From the NCBI GenBank assembly GCA_964019135.1, contig OZ025265.1, positions 23,907,143-23,971,142 of the forward strand: a stretch of DNA of 64,000 nt. Reading direction: 5' to 3'. How positions within the stretch are numbered: position 1 is the stretch's first letter; every line of letters starts with the position of its first letter. A model generated the notes under the pieces. It did no database searches, was not told the origin of the DNA, and saw nothing but the letters and a program-made list of their open reading frames with translations. Shown piece by piece: positions 33,905 through 45,193 of this stretch. The stretch comes from Arenicola marina (Eukaryota; Annelida; Polychaeta; Arenicolidae). Both the position numbers and the translations under genes were made by a program.

Positions 33905-34145
33905 CATGGGCGGATCCCGGAATTGGCCGGTGGGGGGGGGGGGGTCCACTGAAAACGTGCGACCGGGGAGGACGGGGGGGGTGGGGATCCATGCCGCCTT
34001 AGATAACATTCTTCCTAAAAAAAAGGGGGGGGGGCCCACGCCTCAGATGGCCTAAATCTTGCATTTCATTCATCCTCAAAAGGGGGGGGGGGGGGGTCCG
34101 GACCCCATGAACAACTCCCCCCCTCCACCAAGGGATCCGCCCTTG
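33905..34145. mobile_element. short element with hAT-like ends
   Basis: 'catgggcggatccc' at 33905 and its near-inverse 'gggatccgcccttg', ending at 34145, resemble the CAGxGGCGGATC ends common in hAT-type MITEs. The interior is mostly G/C runs. 'cttgcact' occurs at both edges, but its register with the termini is ambiguous. No transposase. Confidence 0.45.
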
Positions 34146-34275
34146 CACTGAACTGAAGGCGTGAATGTCGGACCCCCCCACCCCCCCCAGGGGGCACTAT
34201 TATACAAATCTGCTTGCTTGATATATCTGGGCCGTGCATCCCAAGGATCCCGAAGCTTTGGGCGCCAAAGCCGAG

Positions 34276-35875
34276 CGTACGTTTGGGGGGGCCTTGTGTG
34301 TCGTCCGGATCTTTTGTGTCCCCATCGCTGTTCCACCCGCTACGTAGCACCCCACTGTTTGTTTTGAACCGAACCCCTATCCGTAGGCAATAGTTCCTAT
34401 CCATAGGCCCTAACTTCTAACCCTCATCTGAATCATTGACCTCCAATTCCTAATCCCTCAATTCTGGCCCCTAATCCCTGAATCTTAATCGACAATCCTT
34501 GAGTCCTAATCCCTGATCCCTAATCCCTAATATATGAGCGCTAATAAATCCTCAATCCCTGACCCTTAAGCAAATCTCTGACCCATCGCTGACCCAATGT
34601 CTCCAATCCCTGACCCCTGATCCATTATCCCCAATTCTTGACCCCTGACCCCTAATCCCCGACCCTAACAGTAATCTGGGGAGTGGAACTGCGAACCGAA
34701 CCTCTATCCTTGGGTCATAGGCCATATCCATAGGCCCTATCCCTAGGCCCTAACTCCTAACCTTCATCCCAATCCCTGACCCCTAATCCCGAATCCCCCA
34801 CTTCTAATCAGTGAGTCCTAATCTCTAATATCTGACCCCTGATACTCAATCCCTGACCTGTAATCCCTAATCCCTAATCGCTGGGGGCCTCTGGGGGCGG
34901 CCTCGATAGATCAGTGGGCTAGAGCGCTCGCCTTGAGTGCTCTGACCGCCTGAGAGCCTAACGGCACATGGATCGGTGGTTTGCGCCCCACTGTGACTAT
35001 GCTTCTACGATCGCAGGCTAAGATCCTACGTCTTTCTTCGATAAGATTAGGGGGTCGCCCCCATGACTCCACTCTCCTTCCCTTCTCCCATTAAAGGGAC
35101 GCGACATGATCAAAAGTGGTTAACGCGTCCTGATCACTCATGAGACAACCGCGTTCTGATTTATCAACTGTCTAACCGCTCATATATTACATAAATCTAC
35201 TCGGATGGTTATAATTCTGATATGCGCAGAACCTCAGTGGTTAGTTGTGCAGCCAAGGACAGCTTTAGCCGATCTTCTGTGTGAGGCGAGTGAAGGCAAA
35301 CAACCGGAAGGTAGGCAGCATGCAAGTACAGGCCGTTAATGCTACGTATTGACGTAGAGCCTAGGTATGCCTGTCTCGTGAGGTCTCGATAAGATCCCGT
35401 AGTGACTGTACAAACCTATACCACCAACCAACCCACCTAGTCGCTGACCTCCAATCCCCAATCCCTGACCCCTACGTCTGTGGAGGCCCTATGTTTCCTC
35501 CTGGTCTTATGTGTCCCTCATGCCGTTTCACTCTCTAAATTATTGTTAGGCTTAAGTGTTAGGGGCCAGGGATTGGGCATTACGGGTCAGGGATCAGGGG
35601 TCATGCAGGGATTAGATGTCCGGGATTAGAGATCAGGTATTAGGGGTTAGGTATTAGGGGTCGGGAATTAGGGGTCAGAGATTAAGGGTCAGGGTTTAGG
35701 GGTCAGGGATTAGGGGTCAGGGATTGGGATAAGAGTTAGGAGTCGGGGCCTATGGATAGGGCCCGCGGCTTGAGGTGATGGGTTCGGTTTGAAGCCCACA
35801 GAGTGGCGCCACGTAGCGGGTGGAATGACGATGAGGGACGCAAGGACCAGGAGGACACATAAGGCCTCCACATAC
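34276..35875. repeat. 1.6-kb foldback with degenerate telomere-like repeats
   Basis: The outer arms (34276-34385 and 35755-35875) are inverted copies, e.g. 'ttccacccgctacgtagc' against 'ccacgtagcgggtggaa'. Inside the left arm are about 490 bp of degenerate 'ccctaatccctgacc' repeats. Inside the right arm are about 220 bp of 'ttaggggtcaggga' repeats in the opposite sense. A direct partial copy of the outer sequence lies at 35481-35545. A SINE interrupts the centre. Confidence 0.7.
34895..35133 (+). mobile_element. tRNA-derived SINE (family 1) inside the foldback
   Basis: Head 'gatagatcagtgggctagag' at 34906; B box decayed ('ggtggtttgcgcccc'). The tail runs to 'ggttaacgcgtcctgatc'. It marks a later insertion. 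Confidence 0.85.
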
Positions 35876-36099
35876 GTTCTCACCAGAGATCTCTGTACGA
35901 CCACTGTACTCATCAGACAATCCAGCTATCAGTCAAGGCAGGGACGTGTCGAGGAATCTTTGAACGGGGGGCGGGTGGGGGGCACAATGAAAAGATTGAC
36001 GACCGGAGGCGGTGAAGTCCTGCAACCTGGGACCGGGGGGGTGGGGTGGGGGGGGGCTGAACCTGAACAAAATGGCGACCTATTTGTCCATTTTTTTTG

Positions 36100-36240
36100 A
36101 CGACCAGGGGGGGTGGGGCACAGAATTTGAAGAGTGGGGGGGCACATAATTTGAAAGGTGGGTGCACCGAATTCGAACATATATACTTTAGGGTCTGAAG
36201 GAGGGGCACGTGCCCGCTGTGCCCCCCCCCCCTGGACACG
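36100..36240. repeat. short degenerate direct repeats, G-rich
   Basis: Four 'cagaatttgaa/cataatttgaa/ccgaattcgaa' motifs lie between G runs, ending in a 'gggcacgtgcccgctgtgcc' palindrome-like block and a long C run. Probably a transposon terminus, family unknown. Confidence 0.4.
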
Positions 36241-39200
36241 CCCATGCAAGGCCACACACGCACGCACCGCGGTCATTGCGTTTCGTTTCGTTTCGACTTT
36301 GACACTAAGCCGGGTAAATTGTAGCGCACTGGAAAATCTTATTTGAATTCGTCCTTTTCACGATCGCACACTGGCAACACCCTCACTCTTGGTATCCTTT
36401 CTTTAACTAAATTACTGTCACGGTACACTGTACCGGTGACAATTCGTCGTGTTTATTTCACGAAGGGGGTTCATAAATAATGTCTCGCCCGTATAATTAT
36501 GCTGCATTGCAAAAATGTATAACGAGAAAATACGGGCGTCAATTTTGTCAACTGCACCTTATCGCACGCATATATGCCTCAACGTACCACGACACCTTGA
36601 AGTCACGTGATCCCAGACGACAAAACACCGGATGTGCAACCTGCGCAATCTCGCAGCTCATCTCGTGCGTGCGAGAGGTTATCTGGATGGCAAACGGTAA
36701 TTGATATATATTAGCTGCAGGTAAACCCCCCTCGACCACCTAGAGCTAAGATAATGGACACCCGAGCAACCGAATTTAATTCACTTACAGGACAGTGGAT
36801 ACGCAGTTCGGTAGCCCGCTGGCAGTGGGCGGCCCTTGTCTCAGCATGTTAAACAGCGCTGGTTATTATTATCTTAACGTACGTTATTTTTGCGTTATAA
36901 CGCTTTCGGCGTTTTCGTTTTACAGAAATGTGTTTTAGTAAAACACTGTCATGCAGGTGTTTCCTGTCTACGTATAGTAAGGATAACGGCTTCCCGTGGT
37001 CTGAGGTTAAATTGCCGCGAGGCGTACTGAGCGATAATTGAATTATATAGTCTTGTGTAACCACACCCTCTATGTTTTCATGTGTGGTGTAGGGAACTTT
37101 GATACAACGTTCTCTGTAGGTGTGGTATCATGTTTCTTGCATGCATTATGTATTCCGTTGACAACGATCATATGCATGTCTTAGCCCGGGTCAACCATCT
37201 CAAATATCAAAATTATGTAAAGTTTACATACACCATTTTACTGTTGTTGCACATGTAAATTTAGGAAAATAAACGAACCATGGAGCTTGGACTTGCATGT
37301 GTGTTCGGTAGTCATAAAACTGACCATAGATAGTCAATTTTAACGATGTAACTGATTGAAATACTACAATTTTATAAAAATAAATAATGGAAATACATAT
37401 GAACATTATGCAACTTTGCGAGCAAGAATATGACAATGAGTTAAACAGGTAGTTAATTTACCTACATTTATCTACGGTGTTGCACGAAATACAGTCAATT
37501 TAGGCAAATACCCTAGACAATGAGATTCAAACGAACAACACAATAATTTATGTTAATTATGATACGTTAGGAATGATGATTTGTTTTTGACAAAAAGGAG
37601 TATATGATTGTCTATTGCTATAAGGCATATACAGTTCCAAAGAATTTCAGGCATAAGTTGGAATTATGAATGTACAATGTGACAAAAGTCTATGAACAAG
37701 TCTAAACTGTGACTCTGGGTTTTGAGGTTAAATGATACTGTGTCATCGATCAAATTATATGCTTCTATAATCGTCATAAAATAAACTTCATATCGCGAGT
37801 AAATGCAACCATTTAATATCCTTATACATACATTTATATCAATATCTCTCTCTAAAAAAAACATAGTTGTAGTTAAATGTATCGATTGGAAGGGATTGTT
37901 ATTTCATTTAGCCGCCACAGGCGCATACATAGACACTTCACGTTGACATGAAAGAGATCTTTTCCTGCCACGGCTTGGCAGCTGTATGGAGTCGGAGATG
38001 GCGAGATATAACTTTGAAGATAAACAGTGTGAAGCCGAGCGCGGAGGCTAAAGAATGCCTCGTGAGTGTCGAACAAAGTGGTCGGAAGGGTCGGCCAGCA
38101 GTGCGGTGGGCATCCGCTGGGTGGCGCTAGCGGTGTTACTTAGACTCTACGCCGGGGCGGTTTTGAAGACTGATAAGGTAGGTGAATTGAAGTCCCCGCC
38201 GTGATGTATGCGATGATAATTATAGTGGTATACATGATGTGATGTGATGTTACCCCTGGGGTGGCTCACTGCTGCGGGGCCACCGTGGTCGGGCAAATAG
38301 GGTGCGAGAGAGAGAGAGAGAGACCTAGACTTTACCCCACCCCCACCCCCCACCCCGACGCCCCACCCCAACCCCTCCTCTGACCCACCCAAATCGACCC
38401 CCCATACGCACCCCATAAGGCGACACGCCGTTTTTGCTAGCAATACTATTCTCAGTTCTCTTGTAACAGTGATTCCAGCTGTGTGACAAAAATATGTCAA
38501 TATATCACGATCAAGGCAGATCCTCTTAGCAAACGCCCACAACGCGTATACCCAACATGCTTGCCAAACTTTTGCGGAAAATAAATTTTTGTTATTTTTT
38601 AAGATCTTCAATTTAGTTTTCTTTGGTTAGCATAGCATGATTTTAAAAATAAAGGAGTGATATGATAAATGGGGCTGGAACGACAGAGAAGCAAAAGGAA
38701 CGATAAACTAGGACCACCGTCACGAAAATGCAGACAGAAAAAGGGACAGTGAGGGTTTGGCCACACCCCTTGAAAAGGGTGGGCGGAGACAGTTAGATGG
38801 CAGAAATGGGGTGGACGAAGGTATAGCTCCCACTGAGCCCAGCGGTCGCCTAGGCAGCCCTTCGGGTGATGGCCCTATTTGAGTGACATGTCAGACGTGG
38901 CTCAGAGCACCCCCCGAGCAGCGACACCCCATGCTGTAGTCTCACCATGGGCCCCCGCCACCGCTCACACCGACTCGAAGCCCCGCGGAAGTCCAACAAA
39001 ATACAACACGTGGTGGCGTCTGCTACACCAAACTACAATGCCGTGTTTCGCTGCGAGAAGGCACGACGGCTCGGTGGGATTTAAATCAATTTCATTTTGA
39101 TAATTTTCTCGTCCACCGATTAATGGTGGGACGAGAAGAAGTATCATCAGGAGGCGTTTGTGTGGCTTTTCTAAGAAGAGGATATATGTTTCGCTCGCCT

Positions 39201-40500
39201 TGGAGGGTTAATAATGCGTTGTGGTAGTCACGGCAGAAGCGCTGTCCATTGAAGACGGCGTTACATATGCGTGTTTTCTACAAGAGAGTGCTGCAAAACT
39301 CCATAAGACATAAGAATCCAAAATTGTCTGCTTGGATATGTCAATTCGACATCCGTTATATAACTATATACCACGAAACTGGTGAAACCACTTGAACGCA
39401 TTCGCCAATGATAAGAATTTCAGATCGGCGTTCATTCAATGATTCAACATTAGGAGGATCGTAGAATTGCACACAATATGTAGCCTGGATATTGAATTAG
39501 TACGGTGGTAAAGTTAAGACGATCTCGTTACGATTTAGGTCGGCACTTGTTCCCTCCCTACACTGAAGAAGTGAAAACAACCCCGTGACTCGTCGTATAG
39601 ACCAAGCCCTTCTGGTTGGTTCTGAGTCCGCAACAAACCCAAACTGTTTGCCAACATCACAGCAGCAGTAACATCACCTGGCACCCTTGGGCATTCCTCA
39701 AGTCTCTCGTGGTGAACGCGGGTGTCGCGACCCCGCTTCTGACACCAGCGAAGGAATGAAGCACGGAGAGCGGCGGAGCGTATTTTACGACTGTACTTTT
39801 GTACAATTTGCCTCTGTGTTCTAATGGCAGCGGCTTTGACAGTGGCGGGTGCGCTACCCCAAGGGGCAATTGAAACACACCCGTGAAAATAGCAGCCAGC
39901 CGCGAGCGGGCTCATCAACAGAAACTATCCACAGAGGAGTTAATTGAATCTTCGGCAAATGATTGAGATGTCGCATTGTGAGTGAAACAAGTGGTCCGCT
40001 CGAGGGGGTCGCAAGACCCCGGATAAAGGCAACGGCTACGGTGGTCCTTTCCACTTTATTGGCCTTTTATGGTAGTGATAATGGTAGCGGAGAATCCACG
40101 AGAAAAAGTCATTGGAAAGCCGCAAATTGTCAGGGGAATCCTTTGTCATTGATTTCGCTACTCGGCGGGCGGCGAAGATACAACCATAACCAGACTGCCT
40201 CCGCCCGTCAGTTCTCGCGAGAAGACCACACCTGTGCCAGTAAAAGCTGTCAATATGCCCCTTTGAAATAGTATTATGACGTCACAATCACCCGTTTCCG
40301 GATTGCGCATGCTTCCTCCGATGGGGCTCCCACGCAGTTCACTCGGCGCGTTGAGATCACCCACCAGGAATATGACGCACGATGTAACGTTGCCGTACGT
40401 TACACCACGGATGGCGAAATCACTTTCAGCATTAGGGAGAAATGCATGAAGTGATCTGACTGTTGATGCTACGGAGTTTTTGCCGGTCCTCTTTTCTCCT
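36241..40500. other. intergenic region upstream of Wnt1
   Basis: No exon, RNA gene or recognised transposon. It contains a (GA)n run at about 38308-38322 and a C-rich tract at 38336-38400. It may hold Wnt1 regulatory DNA, but nothing in the sequence marks it. Confidence 0.4.
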
Positions 40501-40507
40501 TATAAAG
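40501..40507 (+). promoter_or_regulatory. candidate TATA box of Wnt1
   Basis: 'tataaag' lies 314-320 bp upstream of the Wnt1 ATG, in a GC-balanced region. It would place the start site near 40530 and give a 5' UTR of about 290 nt. Confidence 0.35.
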
Positions 40508-40820
40508 ACGATCGAGCCATCAAGGATATTACAAGACGTTACCTATGCTCGGTCGTTCACTGGTGAATCGTGAAATCGCGTAAGGATAAACCGAATTGTG
40601 ACTCGCGGGCGGCTGATGAAATACGAATCGCACATCGTCATCGGAATGTCAGGAATAACGATTGTTCACCACAAACACACAGCAACGCCATGGATTAATA
40701 ATTAAATGGGAATGTAAATGTTTGTTCAAAACCATTCCCAAAGCCACTTTTGTATCACCGACGGAAACTGGATACACGTCTAGCCTCTTCTGACCACGGG
40801 ATGTTGGATATCAAAGGGTC

Positions 40821-41002
40821 ATGAAGGTCGTCTGGATCGTCGGGATGTTGTTGTCGCTAGCGCCTTTAGTCCGGCCAGACGTTCGTAGTAACTCTGCCAA
40901 TCTGGCGTCACAGAGGTATCCAGAGAGGGAAGCCAGAGATGGAAATTCTGGACTCGCCAATGGGGGAAGCAAGAAACATAGAACACGCGGAATTCGTTGG
41001 TG
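40821..41002 (+). CDS. Wnt1: Wnt1, exon 1 (signal peptide)
   Basis: Wnt1 is a secreted, lipid-modified ligand for Frizzled/LRP receptors. The exon begins MKVVWIVGMLLSLAPLVRP, a typical signal peptide (short basic start, hydrophobic core). It ends RGIRWW with donor TG|gtaagt, phase 2. The terminal Trp-Trp matches the RWW/WW that ends exon 1 in vertebrate WNT1 and in wingless. The gene reads on through exons at 43.95, 50.16 and 63.88 kb with compatible phases. In-window coding is 285 residues, and the C-terminal cysteine-rich half lies beyond the window. Confidence 0.88.
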
Positions 41003-43953
41003 GTAAGTTAATTTAGGCTATCCCAAGGCATCACATAACCGAGATATCTGATTTAAAAATGATTACATGTGCGTGCATGTGTATGTAGTCCGTCACGCCT
41101 TCTGTTAATGAGCCGAACGATGTCAAATGCTCTTTCATGTGTGTCAGGTTTGCATATATAGATATAAGCGTATATTATCAAAACCTCAAAAAAATCCGTA
41201 TGTGACACATGTGCCAATAGTAATCGTGTTTAACATTGTTATGCCTTCCTAGTAATAATAAGTTTATTGCACTAAAAGACCTAGGCCCATGGTACAAGAC
41301 ATATATACAAAGTAACGGATTTGTTCTTCCTTGGCCTAGCATATGTCAGTTTAAATTAATTGTTTCGCTTAATCTTCCTGCATAGAATATATACTGACCC
41401 TGCTGATAAAGTGCTTCGTCATTTCTTGATGTCATTAGGATTAGGAAGTCCGAGATGCAATAATTTCTGACTGAAGGTAAATATTTCTTACGAATGTCGA
41501 TAGAAAGATCACATACGCACACAAAGTGAAATTCATCTTCAACAGAACGTATACCTCATATCCATATATATACCTAGATCACAGCTCCAGTGTTGACAGT
41601 ATCTTGTTTCCCTTGATATATTAAGCCTCCTATCGGTGTCAAGGGCTAGCGATGGTCCTAACATCTATGCCACTAGAATAAAGACAAGGCGGAAAATAGA
41701 ATCTTGGATTTTGACAAGCCCCCTTTGTACGAACTGATACACACGCCTTGCTATACCACATTCAACGACATATAAATGTAGAAGGTTATTGTGTGCATAA
41801 TATACTGATAAAGAAGTTATTATTGGCTTAAGTACAAATTCCTATTACTGAGTCATTATTAAATGCACATATATGTCTGTTATCCATTCTCTGTGTAGTG
41901 GTTAACAATTTTTACTATCAATCAGTGTTTATTATCAAGTGTTGACGATAAAAATATACATACTGCTGTTAATACTATAATTGTATTATGCTTCTCAAAC
42001 AAACATGTGCCCGATTTTCTGCTGGTGATTACAAGGATAGAAATGCGCGTAATTTTGAATAACGTAACTGTCAAGTGGTAGCCACTAATTGCCTCATTCA
42101 GGGACTATATCAGACCAATTAACAAGCCACTCCCGCTTTTTATCCCCACAATGTCATGCTACTGCTCTTTACTGGTGCGGAGAGGTGCTGCCTAAGTGTC
42201 GACATGACATACACGTTTTGAGTGCGTTATTATATCTACAGATTAAGAGCTGCCAGCGATTCCTTAATTAATTCTATGGAGTTGTCAATCTGATATATTA
42301 ACGTTTTTATCCGTGTTCCCCTGTCAGCGTATATCACTGAAGGATTCACGTGCAAAACTAATAATTAGCGGCACACTGCGGCACGTCCTATGATTGCCGC
42401 AGAGGCTAAGAGTTGACTTCGGGGAGGTCTTTGATGTGGTTTGGCTATCTCGGTGTTGAGGGAAGTGGTAGCCCGCCAGCCGCCTGGCGGGCACTTGTAA
42501 GGCGGACCTACCGCAGAATAACACGAGGACTGAGGAAATGAGAGAGGGAAAGGGTCGGGTTATAGAGTTCTATGGTTGGATGTTTTTATCTGTGTGTGGT
42601 ACAGACACTTAATTTTGCATTAGTTACTGATTTGTCCGGCAGTGGTTTTTCCCCAAGATACGATTACAACCGTGGGGTGGAGGGGGGGGGGGGGGGGGTG
42701 TAAATATCTACAGTCATAACATATTGCCACTTCTACCACTGATTAAGATAATGCGATGGATTCACCGGAATATACATTTTTATATAAATATATGTATGTG
42801 TATCACTATACAATTATATATAAATATATATGTATGTATAATAAACTGGTTTGAAATCTTGATACATACACAATATTATTACATATTTATATCATAATAT
42901 CACCGTGGCACTTAGTTGCTGGTTAAAAACAAACTTCTGCAGCATCCGGGTACTTACATGCCATACACGCCGTAATACCGGGTTTACACGGTGCGATCAT
43001 TCCTGAACCAGTCGTAAAAATTGTCGAAGCATCGTCCAACCAACATTTTACATTGTCAGACCGCGTGCCAACCCATTTACAAATTGGTGTGACATTAGTA
43101 AGCACGGATCACAGGATGACATCACTTGAGGACTATTTAAAATGCTCGACATTGATTAGTCGACAACTTCTACATTGCAAGGTTGATGGCAAGTTCAGAA
43201 CATGCGCTAAACTTACAATGCGTCCTCCACGTGCAGAGATTTCGAAAAGTTGATTTGTTGCAACGATCTTGGCAACGATCTCTTACAACGTATGTCATCG
43301 TGTGGTCGCTGGGCGAGGATTTTTTTGCTGTCACATTTTGCATAGATCTATTAAATATATATATATATATGTGTCATTTAAGTGACATTTGTAACATTTT
43401 GCATATTAAATATATATATATATATGTCATTTAAGTGACATAATATAACAATAGCCGGAGTTAACAGGGCGTTACGCAAATTTATTGGTCTGAAACCAAG
43501 CTACAGCATCCCGTCAATTTTCCGAGGCCGCGAATTAATTAATTAATCTAATTAATTTAATATGTTAACATGTACATGTATTTGCTTCTTTGATTTAACT
43601 GCCGCATACAACGTTTAAACTAACTAATTTAGCGACTGGCTTAATGGACTGCAAATCGCAAGCCCTTCCACATATTGTGGTCCAGTCGTCTTTTTCACAC
43701 CATTTATCATGGCCAAGAAACGTTGCACGTGCAACTAGGCGGGCTGTTTAAATCTCTAACCACAATTTGTTTGCGTGACGTCATGTTTAATTGTTCTACG
43801 CAATGCCACTATGGCAACGATTGTCGATTGCAGGGGCCGCAGGGCGGTTTGCGTCACATTACAGGATTTTAGCCGCATCCATATTTAACGCTATTGTACA
43901 AGTTAACACGACCGTTAATCAACTCGTAATGAATATTCATTGTTGACCTTCAG
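41003..43953. other. Wnt1 intron 1
   Basis: 2.95 kb with no gene. It contains a long G run at about 42680, an AT-rich 'tatataaatatatgta' region at 42780-42850, and a tandem duplication of about 55 bp at 43335-43440 ('aacattttgcat', (TA)n, 'catttaagtgacat'). Confidence 0.6.
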
Positions 43954-44219
43954 GAATCTGGCGCACACGAAAGGACTTCGCACGGACGATCTCTTGAATC
44001 CGGAGTCTCCGCTCTACATCAGTCCCAATCTCCAGCCACTGACCCGCAAGCAGCGCCGCCTGGTGACGAAGAATCCGGGCACTATTGTGGCTATCGCCAA
44101 AGGTGCCCGGATTGCGGTGGACGAGTGTCAGCGCCAGTTCCGGGACAGGCGCTGGAACTGTCCCATATCAGACGGCAGCGAGCACGGTGGCTCCGTCTTT
44201 GGGAAGATCCTGCGGAAAG
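43954..44219 (+). CDS. Wnt1: Wnt1, exon 2
   Basis: Acceptor 'gaccttcag' restores Trp, then NLAHTKGLRTDDLLNPESPL, ISPNLQPLTRKQRRLVTKNP, 'GARIAVDECQRQFRDRRWNC' and FGKILRKG. TRKQRRL..NPG and ECQ.QFR.RRWNCP are Wnt-family hallmarks; LxRKQRRL and FGKI..(R/K)G point to Wnt1. Residues 61-149. Donor AAAG|gttagt, phase 1. Confidence 0.95.
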
Positions 44220-44274
44220 GTTAGTCGTCATGTGACTGCTGATGGGTTGCCATCTTTACGTGGGGGTAGGGGGG

Positions 44275-44565
44275 GGGGGGTATTTGAGTTCGTCCGGAAT
44301 CGGCTCTTCATTTCACTGTGAACTGAGAATGAGGAAAATAATTCTTCGTGAACTGGGAATGAGCAAAGCAATTCTTCGTGAACTGAGAATGAAGAAAATA
44401 ATTCTTCGTGAACTGGGAATCAGAAAAATAATTCTTCGTGAACTGGGAATGAAGAAAATAATTCTTCGTGAACTGGGAATGAGGAAAATAATTCGTCGTG
44501 AACTGGGGATGAGAAAAATAATTCGTCGTGAACTGGGAATGGGGCCTTAGCCGACCCTCGTGATG
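44275..44565 (+). repeat. 30-bp tandem repeat (7 full copies) inside a dispersed element
   Basis: From 44319, seven units of 30 bp ('tgaactgggaatgaggaaaa', 'taattcttcg') and one partial unit. The flanks 'tcggctcttcatttcac' and 'ttagccgaccctcgtgatg' match an inverted single-unit copy at about 59345-59530, so the array is an internal expansion of a dispersed element. It begins about 55 bp after the exon 2 donor. Confidence 0.85.
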
Positions 44566-44956
44566 AAATATTATTTCCATTTTGTGTGAACAGGGAATTT
44601 TGATATTAAATAACTGTGCATCGGGAAATGGCCAGTTAAAATCATGTATCTGCCATTGTTATTGCATGCAGAATGTTTTTTAATCTTTTAATTCATCATG
44701 AACTGTTAAGAAAGAAATTTATTCTTTGTGATCTGGGAATATGATCGTCAACCCCCAAGCCCCCCCATCCCCCAATAAGTGTGCCTGTAATTTTTTCAAA
44801 ATTGTGTGACCTACGAAATCTTGTATATTACGCGGTATGCGCGCTTATAAATGAATAAGCCTATCTGAGACCGGCGGAGCTTGCCACGGTAGAATCAATC
44901 AGATTTCCTCACGTTTGGGGTCTCGAACAGTACCCATGAGTCTCATATTTTTAAGG

Positions 44957-45193
44957 GGGCCGCCCCGATAGCTCAGTGCGTTAGAGCGCTCGAATTGAAC
45001 GCTCTGGCCATCCGAGATCCTAACGGCTCGGATGGTTCGAGCTCCGCTGTGGTCATGTCTGTGCGGTCGCAGGATAAATATCCTTCTTCGCAAAGAGTAG
45101 GGGGTTACCCCGGGGACATGGCTACGCTCTTCCCTTCCTTCTCCCATTAACACGATATGAACAGAATCGGATAAGGAATATACAACCAATCAA
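44957..45193 (+). mobile_element. tRNA-derived SINE (family 1)
   Basis: A box 'gatagctcagtgcgttagag' at about 44967; B box 'ggttcgagctcc'. Shared tail to 'ggaatatacaaccaatc'. In Wnt1 intron 2. Confidence 0.87.

Noticed and set aside
39535..39918. 127-codon minus-strand frame
   Set aside because: No recognised domain and no supporting splice or codon evidence.
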